Shown in pieces: positions 1-8,394 of a DNA stretch of 64,000 bases. This DNA is from Dyella jiangningensis (GTDB lineage: Bacteria > Pseudomonadota > Gammaproteobacteria > Xanthomonadales > Rhodanobacteraceae), in the NCBI GenBank assembly GCA_000632805.1, contig CP007444.1:4452772-4516771 (forward strand). The letters are read 5' to 3'. Every line of letters begins with the position of its first letter. The first letter of the stretch is position 1. The notes below the pieces were generated by a model. That model saw only the letters and a list, made by a program, of their open reading frames with translations. It did not search any database and was not told where the DNA came from. A program made the position numbers and the translations under genes.

Positions 1-2
1 GG

Positions 3-86
3 ACGCAGATGCAGGCGCACATGAACACCATTGCGGATGCATTGGCGAACGGCATCGCCAAACAGTTTCCGGACAAGGCGAGCTGA
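3..86 (+). CDS. C-terminal fragment of an unidentified protein
   Basis: The window opens inside a reading frame that encodes 27 residues, ending in QFPDKAS and a TGA. It stops two bases before the ATG of the next gene, so the two are probably co-transcribed. The fragment is a helical, Ala-rich tail. Too little is present to name a family, and I do not assign a function. Confidence 0.55.
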   Translation, partial: TQMQAHMNTIADALANGIAKQFPDKAS

Positions 87-88
87 CG

Positions 89-748
89 ATGACGGCGCTC
101 AGGCAACTCGGTGGCACCCAGCAACGATTGCTACGGCAGTTGCTGATGGCCAGCGAGGGCGCCACGGTGGAATCGCTGTGCGAACAACTGCGCATCAGCC
201 ACAACGCCGTGCGCCAGCACCTGAGCGCCCTGATCGCCCGCGATGTGGTGGAACGCGCGCAGTCGCGACCCAGCGGTGGCAGGCCGGTGGCCTGCTATCG
301 CCTCACCGAAGCGGGGCGCGCGCTGTTTCCACGCAACTACGGCATTCTCGCGACGGCGCTGCTGTCGCAGTTGCAGGATCGACTCGGCGATGCAGGCATG
401 GAGCAGATGCTGCGCGAACTCGGCCACAGCCTGGGCAGCCAGGAAGTCGCGCCCGCTGCGGACACGCCGGCGGAGGAAGTCGTGCAGGCGCTCGCGCAGA
501 ACCTCGATGCGCTCGGCTATGAAGCCGTCGCCGCCAGGCATGGCGAGGAGTACCAGGTCGAGGCCTTCAATTGCGTGTTCCACGCGCTGGCGCAACAGCA
601 TCCGCAGGTGTGCAAGTTCGACCTGGCGTACATGGAGGCGGCCACCGGCCGACGCGTGCATCACATGGAATGCATCGTGCGTGGTGGGCATGTGTGCCGC
701 TTCCGCCTGGGCGCGTTGCTACTGGACGAAGCGAAAACCAAGCGCTGA
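89..748 (+). CDS. SufR-like winged-helix transcriptional regulator with putative Fe-S ligands
   Basis: A 219-residue DNA-binding regulator. Residues about 8-75 form an ArsR/DeoR-type winged helix (the recognition region reads ISHNAVRQHLSAL, followed by an Arg/Gly-rich wing). The C-terminal half carries four cysteines at 162, 175, 195 and 203, spaced C-x12-C-x19-C-x7-C. This resembles the cysteine arrangement of SufR, which senses an Fe-S cluster and controls suf genes. The start codon lies two bases after the preceding gene, so it is likely in that operon. No suf genes are visible here, so the targets are unknown. Family assignment is good; cluster binding is inferred from the cysteines only. 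Confidence 0.8.
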   Translation: MTALRQLGGTQQRLLRQLLMASEGATVESLCEQLRISHNAVRQHLSALIARDVVERAQSRPSGGRPVACYRLTEAGRALFPRNYGILATALLSQLQDRLGDAGMEQMLRELGHSLGSQEVAPAADTPAEEVVQALAQNLDALGYEAVAARHGEEYQVEAFNCVFHALAQQHPQVCKFDLAYMEAATGRRVHHMECIVRGGHVCRFRLGALLLDEAKTKR

Positions 749-816
749 CGAGCGGCAAGAAGAAAGCCGCCGATGTTTCCATCTGCGGCTCGTGGTGTTT
801 CATGCGCAGGTAAAAC

Positions 817-2847
817 TCAGCCCTTCGCTGGCAGGTACTTGTCGAACCACATCAGCGCGCGCTGCAGCACGTCGCGCTGGTGGTCCGGATCGACGAAGTG
901 GTGGCCTTCGTTCGGATACACCACCAGCGAGGTCGGCACGCCTTGCGCGCGCAGTGCATGCCAGTACTCGAACGACTGCGGCGCCGGGCATTCCGCATCG
1001 CGGTCGCCGACCACCACCAGCGTGGGCGTCTTCACCTGCTTGATGAAGTTGATTGCCGAACTCTTCGCATACACCGCCGGATCGTCGTACACCGATGCGC
1101 CGAAGAACGGCACCATCCACTGGTCGATCAGGTTCTGGCCGTAGTAGCTCTGCCAGTTGCTGATGCCGGCGCCGGCGACCACCGCGCGGAAGCGCTGCGT
1201 CTGCGTCGGCACGAACATGCTCATGAAGCCGCCGTAGCTCCAGCCGGTGAGGCCCAGGCGCTTGTCGTCCACCGGCAGCTTCTTCTCGATGGTGTCGATG
1301 CCGGCGAGGATGTCGCGCAGGTCGCCATGGCCGAAGTCCTTGCGGTTGGCCTGCACATACGCTTCGCCCTGGCCGAAGCTGCCGCGCGGGTTGGGCATGA
1401 ACACGAAATAGCCCAGCGCCGAGAACGGCACGCCGCCAAAGCCCACGCCCGGCCAGCGCGGAATCACCGCGGCCGATGGACCGCCGTGCACGGTGACGAT
1501 CATCGGGTACGACTTCTTCGGATCGTAGTTGGCCGGATACAGCAGCCAGCCCTGCACGTGGTGACCTTCGTTGTCCCATTCCACCGATTCGGTCTTGCCC
1601 CACGCGGGCTTGAGGCCGGCGTTGAGATGAGTGACGGCCGGCGGCGCCGTCTTGCCGAATTCGCCGGCATGCACTTCCGGCGCGGTCTCGAAAGAACTCT
1701 GGATGAAAGCGACCTTGGTCTGGTTCGCCGACAGCGACAACGCCATCGAGTCGGTGCCGTCATGGATGCTCGCCGGCAGCGTGAACAGCGTGACGCTCTG
1801 CTCGGCCTTGTTGCCGGTGACGCCGTACTCGGCTACTTCGCTCTGGCCGTTGCGCACCTGCGAGACCAGCATGTTGCCGCTGGTGCTCCAGGTGAACCAC
1901 ACCGGCGTCACCTTGGTGTCGGGCGTGAGGTTGACCGGTTCGCCGCCGCGCGACGGCACCGCGTAGATGTCGCCGCCCGTCGAACCCTGGTCGCTCATCA
2001 GGCCGCCGATGAAGGCGATGCGCTGGCCATCTGGCGAGAAGCGCGGCAACGCGATCTGCAGGCCGTGCAGCGAACCCTTCACCGTGGTGGGATCGAGCAC
2101 CATGGTCGCCTTGGCATCAGCCTTGGTGTCCTGCACGTAGAGCTTGGCCAGCCACCAGTTGTTGTCGCCCGGCGGCGGCGCGCCCACGTAGGCGATGCGC
2201 TTGCCATCCGGCGACCAGCTGAATTCGTAGGCATAGGTGTTGGCGTCGGTGAGCAGGCGCACGGCGCCGCCGCCGGCATCTACCGTTGCCACGCGCTGCA
2301 CTTCCAGACCGTCCACGCCGATTTCGCCGGAGGCCGGTTTGGCCGCATAGACGGCGCTGGCGCGACGCGTGCCGTTGGGTACGTAGAGGAAGCCGAGCGA
2401 TTTGCCGTTGGGCGACCACACGAGGTCATCGCTCACGCCGGGCAACTCGGCCAGGCGCTTGGGTGCGCCCTTGGCCGTTACGTCGACCACCATGAGGTCT
2501 TTCTGCTTGCCGCCGGTGGCGCAGTTGGAGACGAAGGCGAGGTGATGGGAATCCGGCGCCCAGGCGATGTTCTCGGAGCTGCAGCTGCCGGGCTTGTTGT
2601 CACTCACGCGGCGCACATCGCTGCCATCAGCCTTGGCGACCTCGACGCCGTCCTTGCCCTCGGTGCGCACCACCCAGGCGAGCTGCGTGCCGTCGGGAGA
2701 AAGCTGCACGGCGCTGATCGAATGCATCTTGCCGAGATCGGTGAGCAACGACTCGATACGGGTATCGACCGAAGCGGGCGCGGCGAACGCGGAGGGCGCG
2801 AGCACCGCGATGAGTGCTGGCAGGAGAAGACGTGCAGGCTGGGCCAT
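817..2847 (-). CDS. S9 family (prolyl oligopeptidase-like) serine peptidase, secreted
   Basis: A 676-residue protein starting MAQPARLLLPALIAVLAPS, a Sec signal peptide probably cut after AFA. Residues about 40-400 contain WD40-like repeats (LSPDGTQLAWV, WSPDGKRIAYV) of the S9 beta-propeller, and the C-terminal 250 residues are the alpha/beta hydrolase catalytic domain. The triad is visible: Ser537 in GWSYGGF, Asp617 in GDRDAECP and His649 in NEGHH. It should cleave peptides in the periplasm, as S9 acylaminoacyl/dipeptidyl peptidases do. The frame is open upstream of 2847, but the signal peptide fixes this start. It stands alone, convergent with the regulator at 89-748. Confidence 0.93.
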   Translation of the reverse strand: MAQPARLLLPALIAVLAPSAFAAPASVDTRIESLLTDLGKMHSISAVQLSPDGTQLAWVVRTEGKDGVEVAKADGSDVRRVSDNKPGSCSSENIAWAPDSHHLAFVSNCATGGKQKDLMVVDVTAKGAPKRLAELPGVSDDLVWSPNGKSLGFLYVPNGTRRASAVYAAKPASGEIGVDGLEVQRVATVDAGGGAVRLLTDANTYAYEFSWSPDGKRIAYVGAPPPGDNNWWLAKLYVQDTKADAKATMVLDPTTVKGSLHGLQIALPRFSPDGQRIAFIGGLMSDQGSTGGDIYAVPSRGGEPVNLTPDTKVTPVWFTWSTSGNMLVSQVRNGQSEVAEYGVTGNKAEQSVTLFTLPASIHDGTDSMALSLSANQTKVAFIQSSFETAPEVHAGEFGKTAPPAVTHLNAGLKPAWGKTESVEWDNEGHHVQGWLLYPANYDPKKSYPMIVTVHGGPSAAVIPRWPGVGFGGVPFSALGYFVFMPNPRGSFGQGEAYVQANRKDFGHGDLRDILAGIDTIEKKLPVDDKRLGLTGWSYGGFMSMFVPTQTQRFRAVVAGAGISNWQSYYGQNLIDQWMVPFFGASVYDDPAVYAKSSAINFIKQVKTPTLVVVGDRDAECPAPQSFEYWHALRAQGVPTSLVVYPNEGHHFVDPDHQRDVLQRALMWFDKYLPAKG

Positions 2848-2987
2848 GGATGTGCCTGTAGCGGAGGAAAGCGTAAACGCTAACAGGACGTGGCAGCCGA
2901 GTGTATGTGCAGGAGTGCATGCTCCGGGCGCGCGCCGGTGCTTCGGTAGAGCGCAGGATTTTTCGGTGCGGGAGCGTGGGCTCTGCT

Positions 2988-3011
2988 GTCGCGCACAGGG
3001 TGCGCTCCCAC
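2988..3011 (-). repeat. REP-like element (GTGG head on the minus strand)
   Basis: This unit, read on the minus strand, is GTGGGAGCGCACC followed by CTGTGCGCGAC, an imperfect hairpin with a GTGG head. A decayed partner (cgggagcgtgggctc) lies just upstream from about 2970. It sits between the S9 peptidase and the patatin gene and is one of 14 related units in the window. Confidence 0.8.
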
Positions 3012-3020
3012 ATTCCAGGG

Positions 3021-3947
3021 CTAGTGCGCGGCGATGGCCTGTTGCTGGTGCGCGGATTGGATTGCCGCGATCTTGGCCTTGATCGACGGCATCGCGGCCA
3101 GCGCGGCGCGTTCGCCTTCCATGATCGCCTGGTTCCGCTGCTCGAAATCCGCCGCGCCGATCTGGTTCACCTTGGGGCGGATCACGATGTCCGCGCGAGC
3201 GAGTTCCTGCTCGCCGAGCTTCTGGCCCATGATGCTGATGGACTGCCCGACGATATTGAACACGCCCTGCGGATTGGTGCCGTCCGTCTTGCTGGAGATA
3301 TCCACCGCAATGACCACGTCCGCGCCGAGCTGGCGCGCGGCGTCGACCGGCACCGGGCTGACCACGCCGCCGTCGATGTAGTGCTTGCCGTTGATTTCCA
3401 CCGGTTCGAACACGCCGGGCACGCTGCTCGATGCGCGCACGGCCTGGCCGGTGTTGCCGCGCACGAACACGATGCGCTGGCCGGTTTCCAGCTGCGTGGC
3501 CACGGCGGCAAAGGGCAGGTTGAGCTTGTCGAGCGGGCGGTTCTTCACTTGCTGATTCACGTAGTCCTGCAGCTTCTGGCCTTGCACCACGCCGCCGGAG
3601 AACAGGCGCACATCGCGCAGGTTGGCCTGGTCCAGCGCGTAGGCGGTCTCCTGCAGCTGGAACGGATCCATGCCGCTGGCGTAGAGCGAACCGACCACGC
3701 TGCCGGCGCTGGTGCCCGCCACCACGTCCGGATGGATGCCGTTGGCTTCCAGCATCTTGATCACGCCAATGTGTGCGAAACCCTTGGCCGCTCCGCCGCC
3801 GAGCGCCAGGCCGATGCGCAGCTTCACCAACGGCGGCGGCACCAGCGGCGCCGGTGGCGGCGTGGGCTTGGTGGCGCCGAAGCAGGCGCACAGCACGAGG
3901 CTGGCGAGCAGGGGCAGGAGCGGGCGGTAGCGGCGGATGGCGGACAT
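3021..3947 (-). CDS. Patatin-like phospholipase, RssA family lipoprotein
   Basis: A 308-residue protein. The N-terminus (hydrophobic residues 10-21, LCAC with Cys22) looks like a lipoprotein signal. The patatin core follows: oxyanion loop LGGGAAKGFAHIG, nucleophile motif GTSAGS, and the Asp motif IDGGVVSP. These are the Ser-Asp dyad and glycine-rich elements of RssA/YchK-type phospholipases. It is expected to act on lipids at the cell envelope; its substrate is unknown. It lies upstream of the S9 peptidase on the same strand but is separated from it by about 170 bases with a REP element, so co-transcription is uncertain. Confidence 0.9.
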   Translation of the reverse strand: MSAIRRYRPLLPLLASLVLCACFGATKPTPPPAPLVPPPLVKLRIGLALGGGAAKGFAHIGVIKMLEANGIHPDVVAGTSAGSVVGSLYASGMDPFQLQETAYALDQANLRDVRLFSGGVVQGQKLQDYVNQQVKNRPLDKLNLPFAAVATQLETGQRIVFVRGNTGQAVRASSSVPGVFEPVEINGKHYIDGGVVSPVPVDAARQLGADVVIAVDISSKTDGTNPQGVFNIVGQSISIMGQKLGEQELARADIVIRPKVNQIGAADFEQRNQAIMEGERAALAAMPSIKAKIAAIQSAHQQQAIAAH

Positions 3948-4080
3948 GGCTCGTGGCGCGATGGGTGGAATGCGACCGCCTTGTACGAGGTGGTCACTGG
4001 CGCGCGAGTGTAAGGCCGCCGAAGGGCGGCGTGCTGTCGGTGCAGGGCGCTTGTTGGGCGCTGCTCAGAAATCCGCCAGC

Positions 4081-4107
4081 CGGGGAGACGGGCGGACCGT
4101 CTCCCCG
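4081..4107 (-). terminator. Hairpin terminator after fbp
   Basis: A perfect 11-bp stem (CGGGGAGACGG / CCGTCTCCCCG) with a 5-base loop begins 8 bases past the fbp stop. The downstream T tract on the minus strand is short (GGATTT), so termination strength is uncertain. Confidence 0.65.
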
Positions 4108-4114
4108 CGCGAGG

Positions 4115-5128
4115 TCAGGCCGCCGCGTCGGCCTCGACGTGGTAGTGCGTGGCCACTTCCACTTCGTTCTTGGAACCGAGGAACACCGGCACGCGCTGGT
4201 GCAGGCCACTTGGCTGGATGTCCATGATGCGCTCGCGGCCGGTGGTGGCCGCGCCGCCCGCCTGCTCGATGATGAAGGCCATCGGATTGGCTTCGTACAT
4301 CAGGCGCAGCTTGCCGCCCTTGGACTTGATCTTGGCGTCCAGCGGATAGAAGAACACGCCGCCGCGCGTGATGATGCGATGCACGTCGGCCACCATCGAG
4401 GCCACCCAGCGCATGTTGAAATCCTTCGCACGCGGGCCGTCCTTGCCGGCCAGCAGCTCGCCGATGTAGCGCTGCATCGGCACTTCCCAGTGGCGCTGGT
4501 TCGACATGTTGATGGCGAATTCGGCCGTCTCTTCCGAAATGCGGATGTCGCGGCGGCTCAGGACGAAGCTGCCCACTTCGCGGTCCAGCGTGAACTCGTG
4601 CGTGCCGTGGCCGAAGGTCAGCACCAGCACGGTCGCCGGGCCATACACCACGTAGCCAGCGGCGAGCTGGGTGGTACCGGCCTGCAGGAAGTGCTCGGCC
4701 TTGGGTTCAGTGATGCCATCGGGGCAGCGCAGCACCGAGAAGATGGTGCCGACCGAGATGTTCACGTCGATGTTGGAGCTGCCATCCAGCGGATCGAACA
4801 GCAGCAGATGGTTGCCCTTGGGATACATGTCGGGGATGGGCTGCGGATCTTCCATCTCCTCCGACGCGCAGGCGGCGAGCTGGCCGCCCCAGGCGTTCGC
4901 TTCGAGCAGGATCTCGTTGGAGATCACGTCCAGCTTCTTCTGCGCCTCGCCCTGGATATTGCCGGTGCCGGCCTCGCCCAGCACGCCGCCGAGGGCGCCC
5001 TTGTTGGTGGCCACCGCGATGCGCTTGCAGGCGCGCGCCACGACTTCGATCAGCAGGGAGAGCTCGGCATTGATGCGGCCGGCGCGCCGTTCCTCGATCA
5101 GGAACTGGATCAGCGAGATGGACTTCAT
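4115..5128 (-). CDS. fbp: Fructose-1,6-bisphosphatase class 1
   Basis: A 337-residue enzyme of usual length that hydrolyses fructose-1,6-bisphosphate to fructose-6-phosphate in gluconeogenesis. The metal and phosphate-binding signature [15 protein letters not shown] is intact, as are the conserved NEILL and EMEDPQ segments of the N-terminal half. The start at [13 protein letters not shown] matches family N-termini; the frame stays open upstream to about 5206, but that extension has no family features. It is monocistronic, followed by a strong hairpin. Confidence 0.96.
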   Translation of the reverse strand: MKSISLIQFLIEERRAGRINAELSLLIEVVARACKRIAVATNKGALGGVLGEAGTGNIQGEAQKKLDVISNEILLEANAWGGQLAACASEEMEDPQPIPDMYPKGNHLLLFDPLDGSSNIDVNISVGTIFSVLRCPDGITEPKAEHFLQAGTTQLAAGYVVYGPATVLVLTFGHGTHEFTLDREVGSFVLSRRDIRISEETAEFAINMSNQRHWEVPMQRYIGELLAGKDGPRAKDFNMRWVASMVADVHRIITRGGVFFYPLDAKIKSKGGKLRLMYEANPMAFIIEQAGGAATTGRERIMDIQPSGLHQRVPVFLGSKNEVEVATHYHVEADAAA

Positions 5129-5464
5129 GACAAACCCGCAAGCGAAGGGACGCCTATTGTCCGGGGAGAACCGCCCGCTTGTCAGCTCAAAATATGACCA
5201 GTGCATTCATCTCCATGTCGCGAAAACCTTTTCGGGTGAACCAGTGACCTAAAACCCCATCTTGTGGGAGCGCACCCTGTGCGCGACCGCGATGCCAGGG
5301 ACTACCTCGCAGGGTGGTTGTCGCCAGGGACACCACCGCCGCAATGCCATCGCACCAGTCGCGCACAGGGTGCGCTCCCACAGTCGGCTGAGTGCCTCTC
5401 CTACTGACAACACGTTGGCAGCAGGGGGTCCCCACACTCACCTCTGTCAGAAGGAGGGAGTCTT
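5129..5464. other. Intergenic region: fbp leader and a REP inverted pair
   Basis: This 336-bp region separates divergent fbp and the DJ-1-like operon. It holds an inverted pair of REP units (5264-5381) in its middle and a strong Shine-Dalgarno (AAGGAGGGAG) at its right end. I see no open frame with a credible product. Confidence 0.7.
5264..5381. repeat. REP inverted pair (REPIN-like)
   Basis: Two 24-bp units in opposite orientation face each other: GTGGGAGCGCACC..GCGCGAC at 5264-5287 and its complement at 5358-5381. The spacer is 70 bp. The units are identical in inverted orientation, and the arrangement is that of a REPIN/BIME. Confidence 0.85.
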
Positions 5465-6082
5465 ATGCGCGACACGGTGTATTTCCTGGCGTTCGACGGC
5501 TTTGCGGACTGGCATGCGGCGCATGCGCTCTGCGAGATCCGCCGTCCGGGCGAATGGCAATTGAAGACGGTGGGCTTTTCCCTGCAGCCGGTGCTCTCCA
5601 TGGGCGGGCTGCGCGTGGTGCCCGAGTTGACCCTGGACCGGCTGGACCTGCAGCGCGCAGCGATGCTGCTCGTGCCCGGCGGGTACCTGTGGGAACACGG
5701 GCATGGCGAGGAGGCGGTGGACGCGGTGCGCCGCGTGCATGCGGCCGGCGCGCCGGTGGCCGCCGTCGACAGCGGAGTGCTGGTGCTGGCCCGGGCCGGG
5801 TTGCTGGATGCCTGCCGTCATACCGGCAGCTGGCCCGGCCACATCGGCGCCCATGTGCCTGGTTATGCGGGCGCCGATCAGTTCGATCCGACCGTGCTGG
5901 CCGTCAGCGACGGCGGCACGATCACCGCGAGCCAGCTCGGCAGCGTGGAGTTCGCGCGCGAAGTGATTCGCACGCTCGACCTCTACAACCCCAGCGACCG
6001 CGAGCACTGGTACCGCCTGTTCAAGCACGCCCTGCCGCCGCCGTGGTGCGCAGGTGATGCCGCCACTGCCGTGGCGGCCTGA
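5465..6082 (+). CDS. DJ-1/PfpI family protein lacking the nucleophilic cysteine
   Basis: A 205-residue protein with the type-1 glutamine amidotransferase-like fold of DJ-1/PfpI: YFLAFDGFADWHAAHAL at the start, LLVPGGYLWEHG near 69-79 and the nucleophile elbow at 98-106. Where family members read AAxCGA, this protein has AAVDSG (Asp102-Ser103), so the usual cysteine is missing. It is therefore unlikely to be a classical DJ-1-type hydrolase or deglycase and may be a binding or regulatory protein. It has a strong ribosome-binding site (GGAGGGAG) and heads an operon with the next three genes. Confidence 0.85.
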   Translation: MRDTVYFLAFDGFADWHAAHALCEIRRPGEWQLKTVGFSLQPVLSMGGLRVVPELTLDRLDLQRAAMLLVPGGYLWEHGHGEEAVDAVRRVHAAGAPVAAVDSGVLVLARAGLLDACRHTGSWPGHIGAHVPGYAGADQFDPTVLAVSDGGTITASQLGSVEFAREVIRTLDLYNPSDREHWYRLFKHALPPPWCAGDAATAVAA

Positions 6083-6097
6083 CGAAAGGAGGATGTC

Positions 6098-6301
6098 ATG
6101 GCGTTCCCGATCGGAAAGATCCTGATGGCCTACCGCCCGCTCTATATGCGCGGCCTGCTGATGGATGGCCAATACACCTTGCCCGCTACGACGAAGCAAC
6201 CGGCTGCCGGCAAGCGCGAGAAAACGCCCAGCACCGAGGTGAAGACCGAACGCATGCCCAAGGTCATCGCCAGCAAACCGTTGCAAGGAGCGTTGTCATG
6301 A
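6098..6301 (+). CDS. Small hypothetical protein (67 aa) in the DJ-1/GFA operon
   Basis: A 67-residue basic protein starting MAFPIGKILMAYRPLYMRG and ending in a Lys/Thr-rich, probably disordered tail. It is preceded by AAGGAGGATGTC, a near-perfect Shine-Dalgarno. Its stop overlaps the start of the next gene (ATGA at 6298-6301), which argues that it is really translated. I do not recognise the family and give no function. Confidence 0.65.
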   Translation: MAFPIGKILMAYRPLYMRGLLMDGQYTLPATTKQPAAGKREKTPSTEVKTERMPKVIASKPLQGALS

Positions 6302-6702
6302 GCCGCGTCTACCACGGCAGCTGCCACTGCGGCGCCGTGCGCTACGAAGCCGAATTGGACCTGGCGTCGGGCACCGGACGCTGCAATTGCTCCATCTGCC
6401 GCAAGCTGCGGTTCTGGGGCGCGATGGCCAAGCCCGAGACGTTCCGCCTGCTCAGCGGCGAAGACGCGCTTACCGATTACCAGTTCAACACCCACAGCGC
6501 GCACAACGTGTTCTGCCGGCATTGCGGTGTACACGCCTTCCATCGTGGTTACATCGAACAGATCGGCGGCGCGTACGTCTCGATCAACGTGGCCTGCCTG
6601 GACGACGTGAGCGACGAAGAGTGGGCCGCCGCACCGGTTCACTACGCCGACGGCCGCGACAACAACTGGCGCCAGACGCCAGCGGTGACCAGCTACCTGT
6701 AA
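6298..6702 (+). CDS. GFA family zinc-binding protein (glutathione-dependent formaldehyde-activating enzyme-like)
   Basis: A 134-residue protein with the three cysteine clusters of the GFA fold: SCHCGAVRYE at 8-17, RCNCSICRK at 28-36 and FCRHCGVHAFHR around 70-81. GFA proteins bind structural and catalytic zinc, and some handle S-hydroxymethylglutathione. The gene is translationally coupled to the 67-aa protein and is followed 22 bases later by a glutathione S-transferase, so a glutathione-linked detoxification role is plausible (inference). Confidence 0.9.
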   Translation: MSRVYHGSCHCGAVRYEAELDLASGTGRCNCSICRKLRFWGAMAKPETFRLLSGEDALTDYQFNTHSAHNVFCRHCGVHAFHRGYIEQIGGAYVSINVACLDDVSDEEWAAAPVHYADGRDNNWRQTPAVTSYL

Positions 6703-6724
6703 TCCACCACGAGGGATTGCCGCC

Positions 6725-7354
6725 ATGACCACGCCCCGCGTCACGTTCTATCACGCACCCAACAGCCGCTCCGGCGGCACGCGCGCATTGCTCGAGGAGC
6801 TCGGCGTCGAGTACGACATGCACGTACTCAACTTCAAGCATAACGAGCAGCGCCAGGCGCCGTACACGGACGTGAATCCGATGGGCAAGGTACCGGCCAT
6901 CTGGCACAACGGTGGCCTCGTCACCGAGCAGCCGGCGGTGTACCTGTACCTTGCCGACTTGTATCCGGAGAAGGGACTGGCGCCGCCCATCGGTGATCCG
7001 TTGCGTGGGCCGTATCTGCGCTGGATGGTGTTCTATGGTTCGAGCTTCGAACCCGCGCTGGTGGATCGGGCGATGAAGCGGGAGCCCGTGCAAGCTTCCA
7101 CCTGTCCCTACGGCGACTGGGACACCATGTTCAATACGCTGGTGGCACAGCTCGAGCGCGGGCCGTACATGTTGGGCGAACGCTTCACCGCGCTCGACGT
7201 GCTGTGGGGCAGCGCGCTGCGCTGGACCACGCTGTTCAAGCTGGTGCCGGAATTGCCGGTGATCACGGCGTATATCGAACGCATCGCCTCGCGCCCGGCG
7301 ATACAGCGGGCCACGGCACTGGATGCCGAGCTGGCGGCGGCACAGGCGGCCTGA
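6725..7354 (+). CDS. Glutathione S-transferase family protein
   Basis: A 209-residue GST. Residues 1-80 form the thioredoxin-like domain (VTFYHAPNSRSGGTRALLEE, then NPMGKVPAIW and TEQPAVYLYLADLYP for glutathione binding), and the all-helical C-domain follows from about 90. Ser/Arg in NSRSGGTR lie where the catalytic Ser of bacterial GSTs is found. It closes the DJ-1-like/67-aa/GFA operon and is followed about 190 bases later by the WYL regulator. Its electrophilic substrate is unknown. Confidence 0.9.
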   Translation: MTTPRVTFYHAPNSRSGGTRALLEELGVEYDMHVLNFKHNEQRQAPYTDVNPMGKVPAIWHNGGLVTEQPAVYLYLADLYPEKGLAPPIGDPLRGPYLRWMVFYGSSFEPALVDRAMKREPVQASTCPYGDWDTMFNTLVAQLERGPYMLGERFTALDVLWGSALRWTTLFKLVPELPVITAYIERIASRPAIQRATALDAELAAAQAA

Positions 7355-7542
7355 ATGTCGTGCGCTGCAGGCCCCTGTGTCATTCCCGCGCGAGCGGAGG
7401 CCCGGCGTGTTTCGTTCCCGCAGGCAACGGCGCCAGGCTTTCCCTTGCGCGTGGATGACGGCAGCAGGATCGCCGCCATGACTTTCCGCCACCGTGACTC
7501 CCGGCGCTGGTTCCGATCCGGCGGCTCGTCCATCATGCAAGG

Positions 7543-8250
7543 ATGCGTCGCGCCGACCGACTCTTCCTCATCATCCACGCCCTGCGCGGACGCCGTACCG
7601 CGCTGCAGGCGCGCCAGCTCGCCGGCACGCTCGGCGTCTCGCTGCGCACCGTCTATCGCGACGTGGCGGATCTCCAGCTTTCCGGCGTACCGATCGAAGG
7701 CGAAGCCGGCGTCGGTTACCTCTTGCGCAAGGGTTCGGACATCCCGCCGCTGATGTTCACCGCCGACGAACTCGAATCGCTGGTGGTTGGCACGCGCTTC
7801 GTGCGCGCCTTCGCCGGGCAGAAGCTGGCCGAAAGCGCGCAGGCGGCGTTGCTGAAGATCGAGGCCGTATTGCCCGTGGAGCTGCGTGATCGCGCGACTC
7901 GCACGCGCATCTACGCACCGATTTGGCGCGACCAGACCAAGACCGATTTCGCCGCGCTCATCGACCGCCTCAACGCCGCCATCACCGACAGCCAAGTCCT
8001 GCGCCTGGAATATGCCGACGAAGCGGGTCGCGAGAGCATGCGCGAGGTGGAGCCGCTTTGCCTTGCGTTCTGGGGTGGCGCGTGGACGTTGGGCACGTGG
8101 TGCCGTTTGCGCGTGGGCTTTCGCAACTTCCGTCCGGATCGCATACGTGGATGCACCATTACCGGCGAGCGCTTCGGCAGCGAGGAAGGGCGAAACCTCG
8201 AGGCGTATCTGCAGGCGATGCGGGGTTATTACGAAGGGATGGAGAGCTGA
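7543..8250 (+). CDS. YafY-type HTH/WYL transcriptional regulator
   Basis: A 235-residue regulator. Residues 4-60 are a DeoR-like winged helix (ADRLFLIIHALRGRRTALQARQLAGTLGVSLRTVYRDVADL) and residues about 140-200 the WYL ligand-binding domain (LCLAFWGGAWTLGTWCRLRVGFRNFRPDRI). WYL proteins bind nucleic acid or small ligands and control stress and detoxification genes. The preceding GST operon lies on the same strand and is a natural candidate target, although no operator was identified. Confidence 0.9.
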   Translation: MRRADRLFLIIHALRGRRTALQARQLAGTLGVSLRTVYRDVADLQLSGVPIEGEAGVGYLLRKGSDIPPLMFTADELESLVVGTRFVRAFAGQKLAESAQAALLKIEAVLPVELRDRATRTRIYAPIWRDQTKTDFAALIDRLNAAITDSQVLRLEYADEAGRESMREVEPLCLAFWGGAWTLGTWCRLRVGFRNFRPDRIRGCTITGERFGSEEGRNLEAYLQAMRGYYEGMES

Positions 8251-8349
8251 GGCGTAGTGTTGGCGTCTGCGCGGAGGTAAACGCTAGGCCCATTCCACTT
8301 TCCGTGTTTCGGCCTCATTGATTAGTTACGCCGCCGCGCTGCTTTTCTT

Positions 8350-8373
8350 GTAGAAGCGCACCCAGTGCGCGAT
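8350..8373 (+). repeat. REP-like element, single
   Basis: The unit GTAGAAGCGCACCC followed by AGTGCGCGAT is a GTAG-headed imperfect hairpin. One base of the head region differs from the family consensus (GTAGGAG). It lies at the left edge of the composite element. Confidence 0.75.
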
Positions 8374-8394
8374 TGCCTTTCGCGCGGTCTTCAT

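Noticed and set aside
817..3891. Extension of the S9 peptidase frame to 3891
   Set aside because: The extra 348 codons overlap the patatin gene in another frame and precede a clear signal peptide at 2847.
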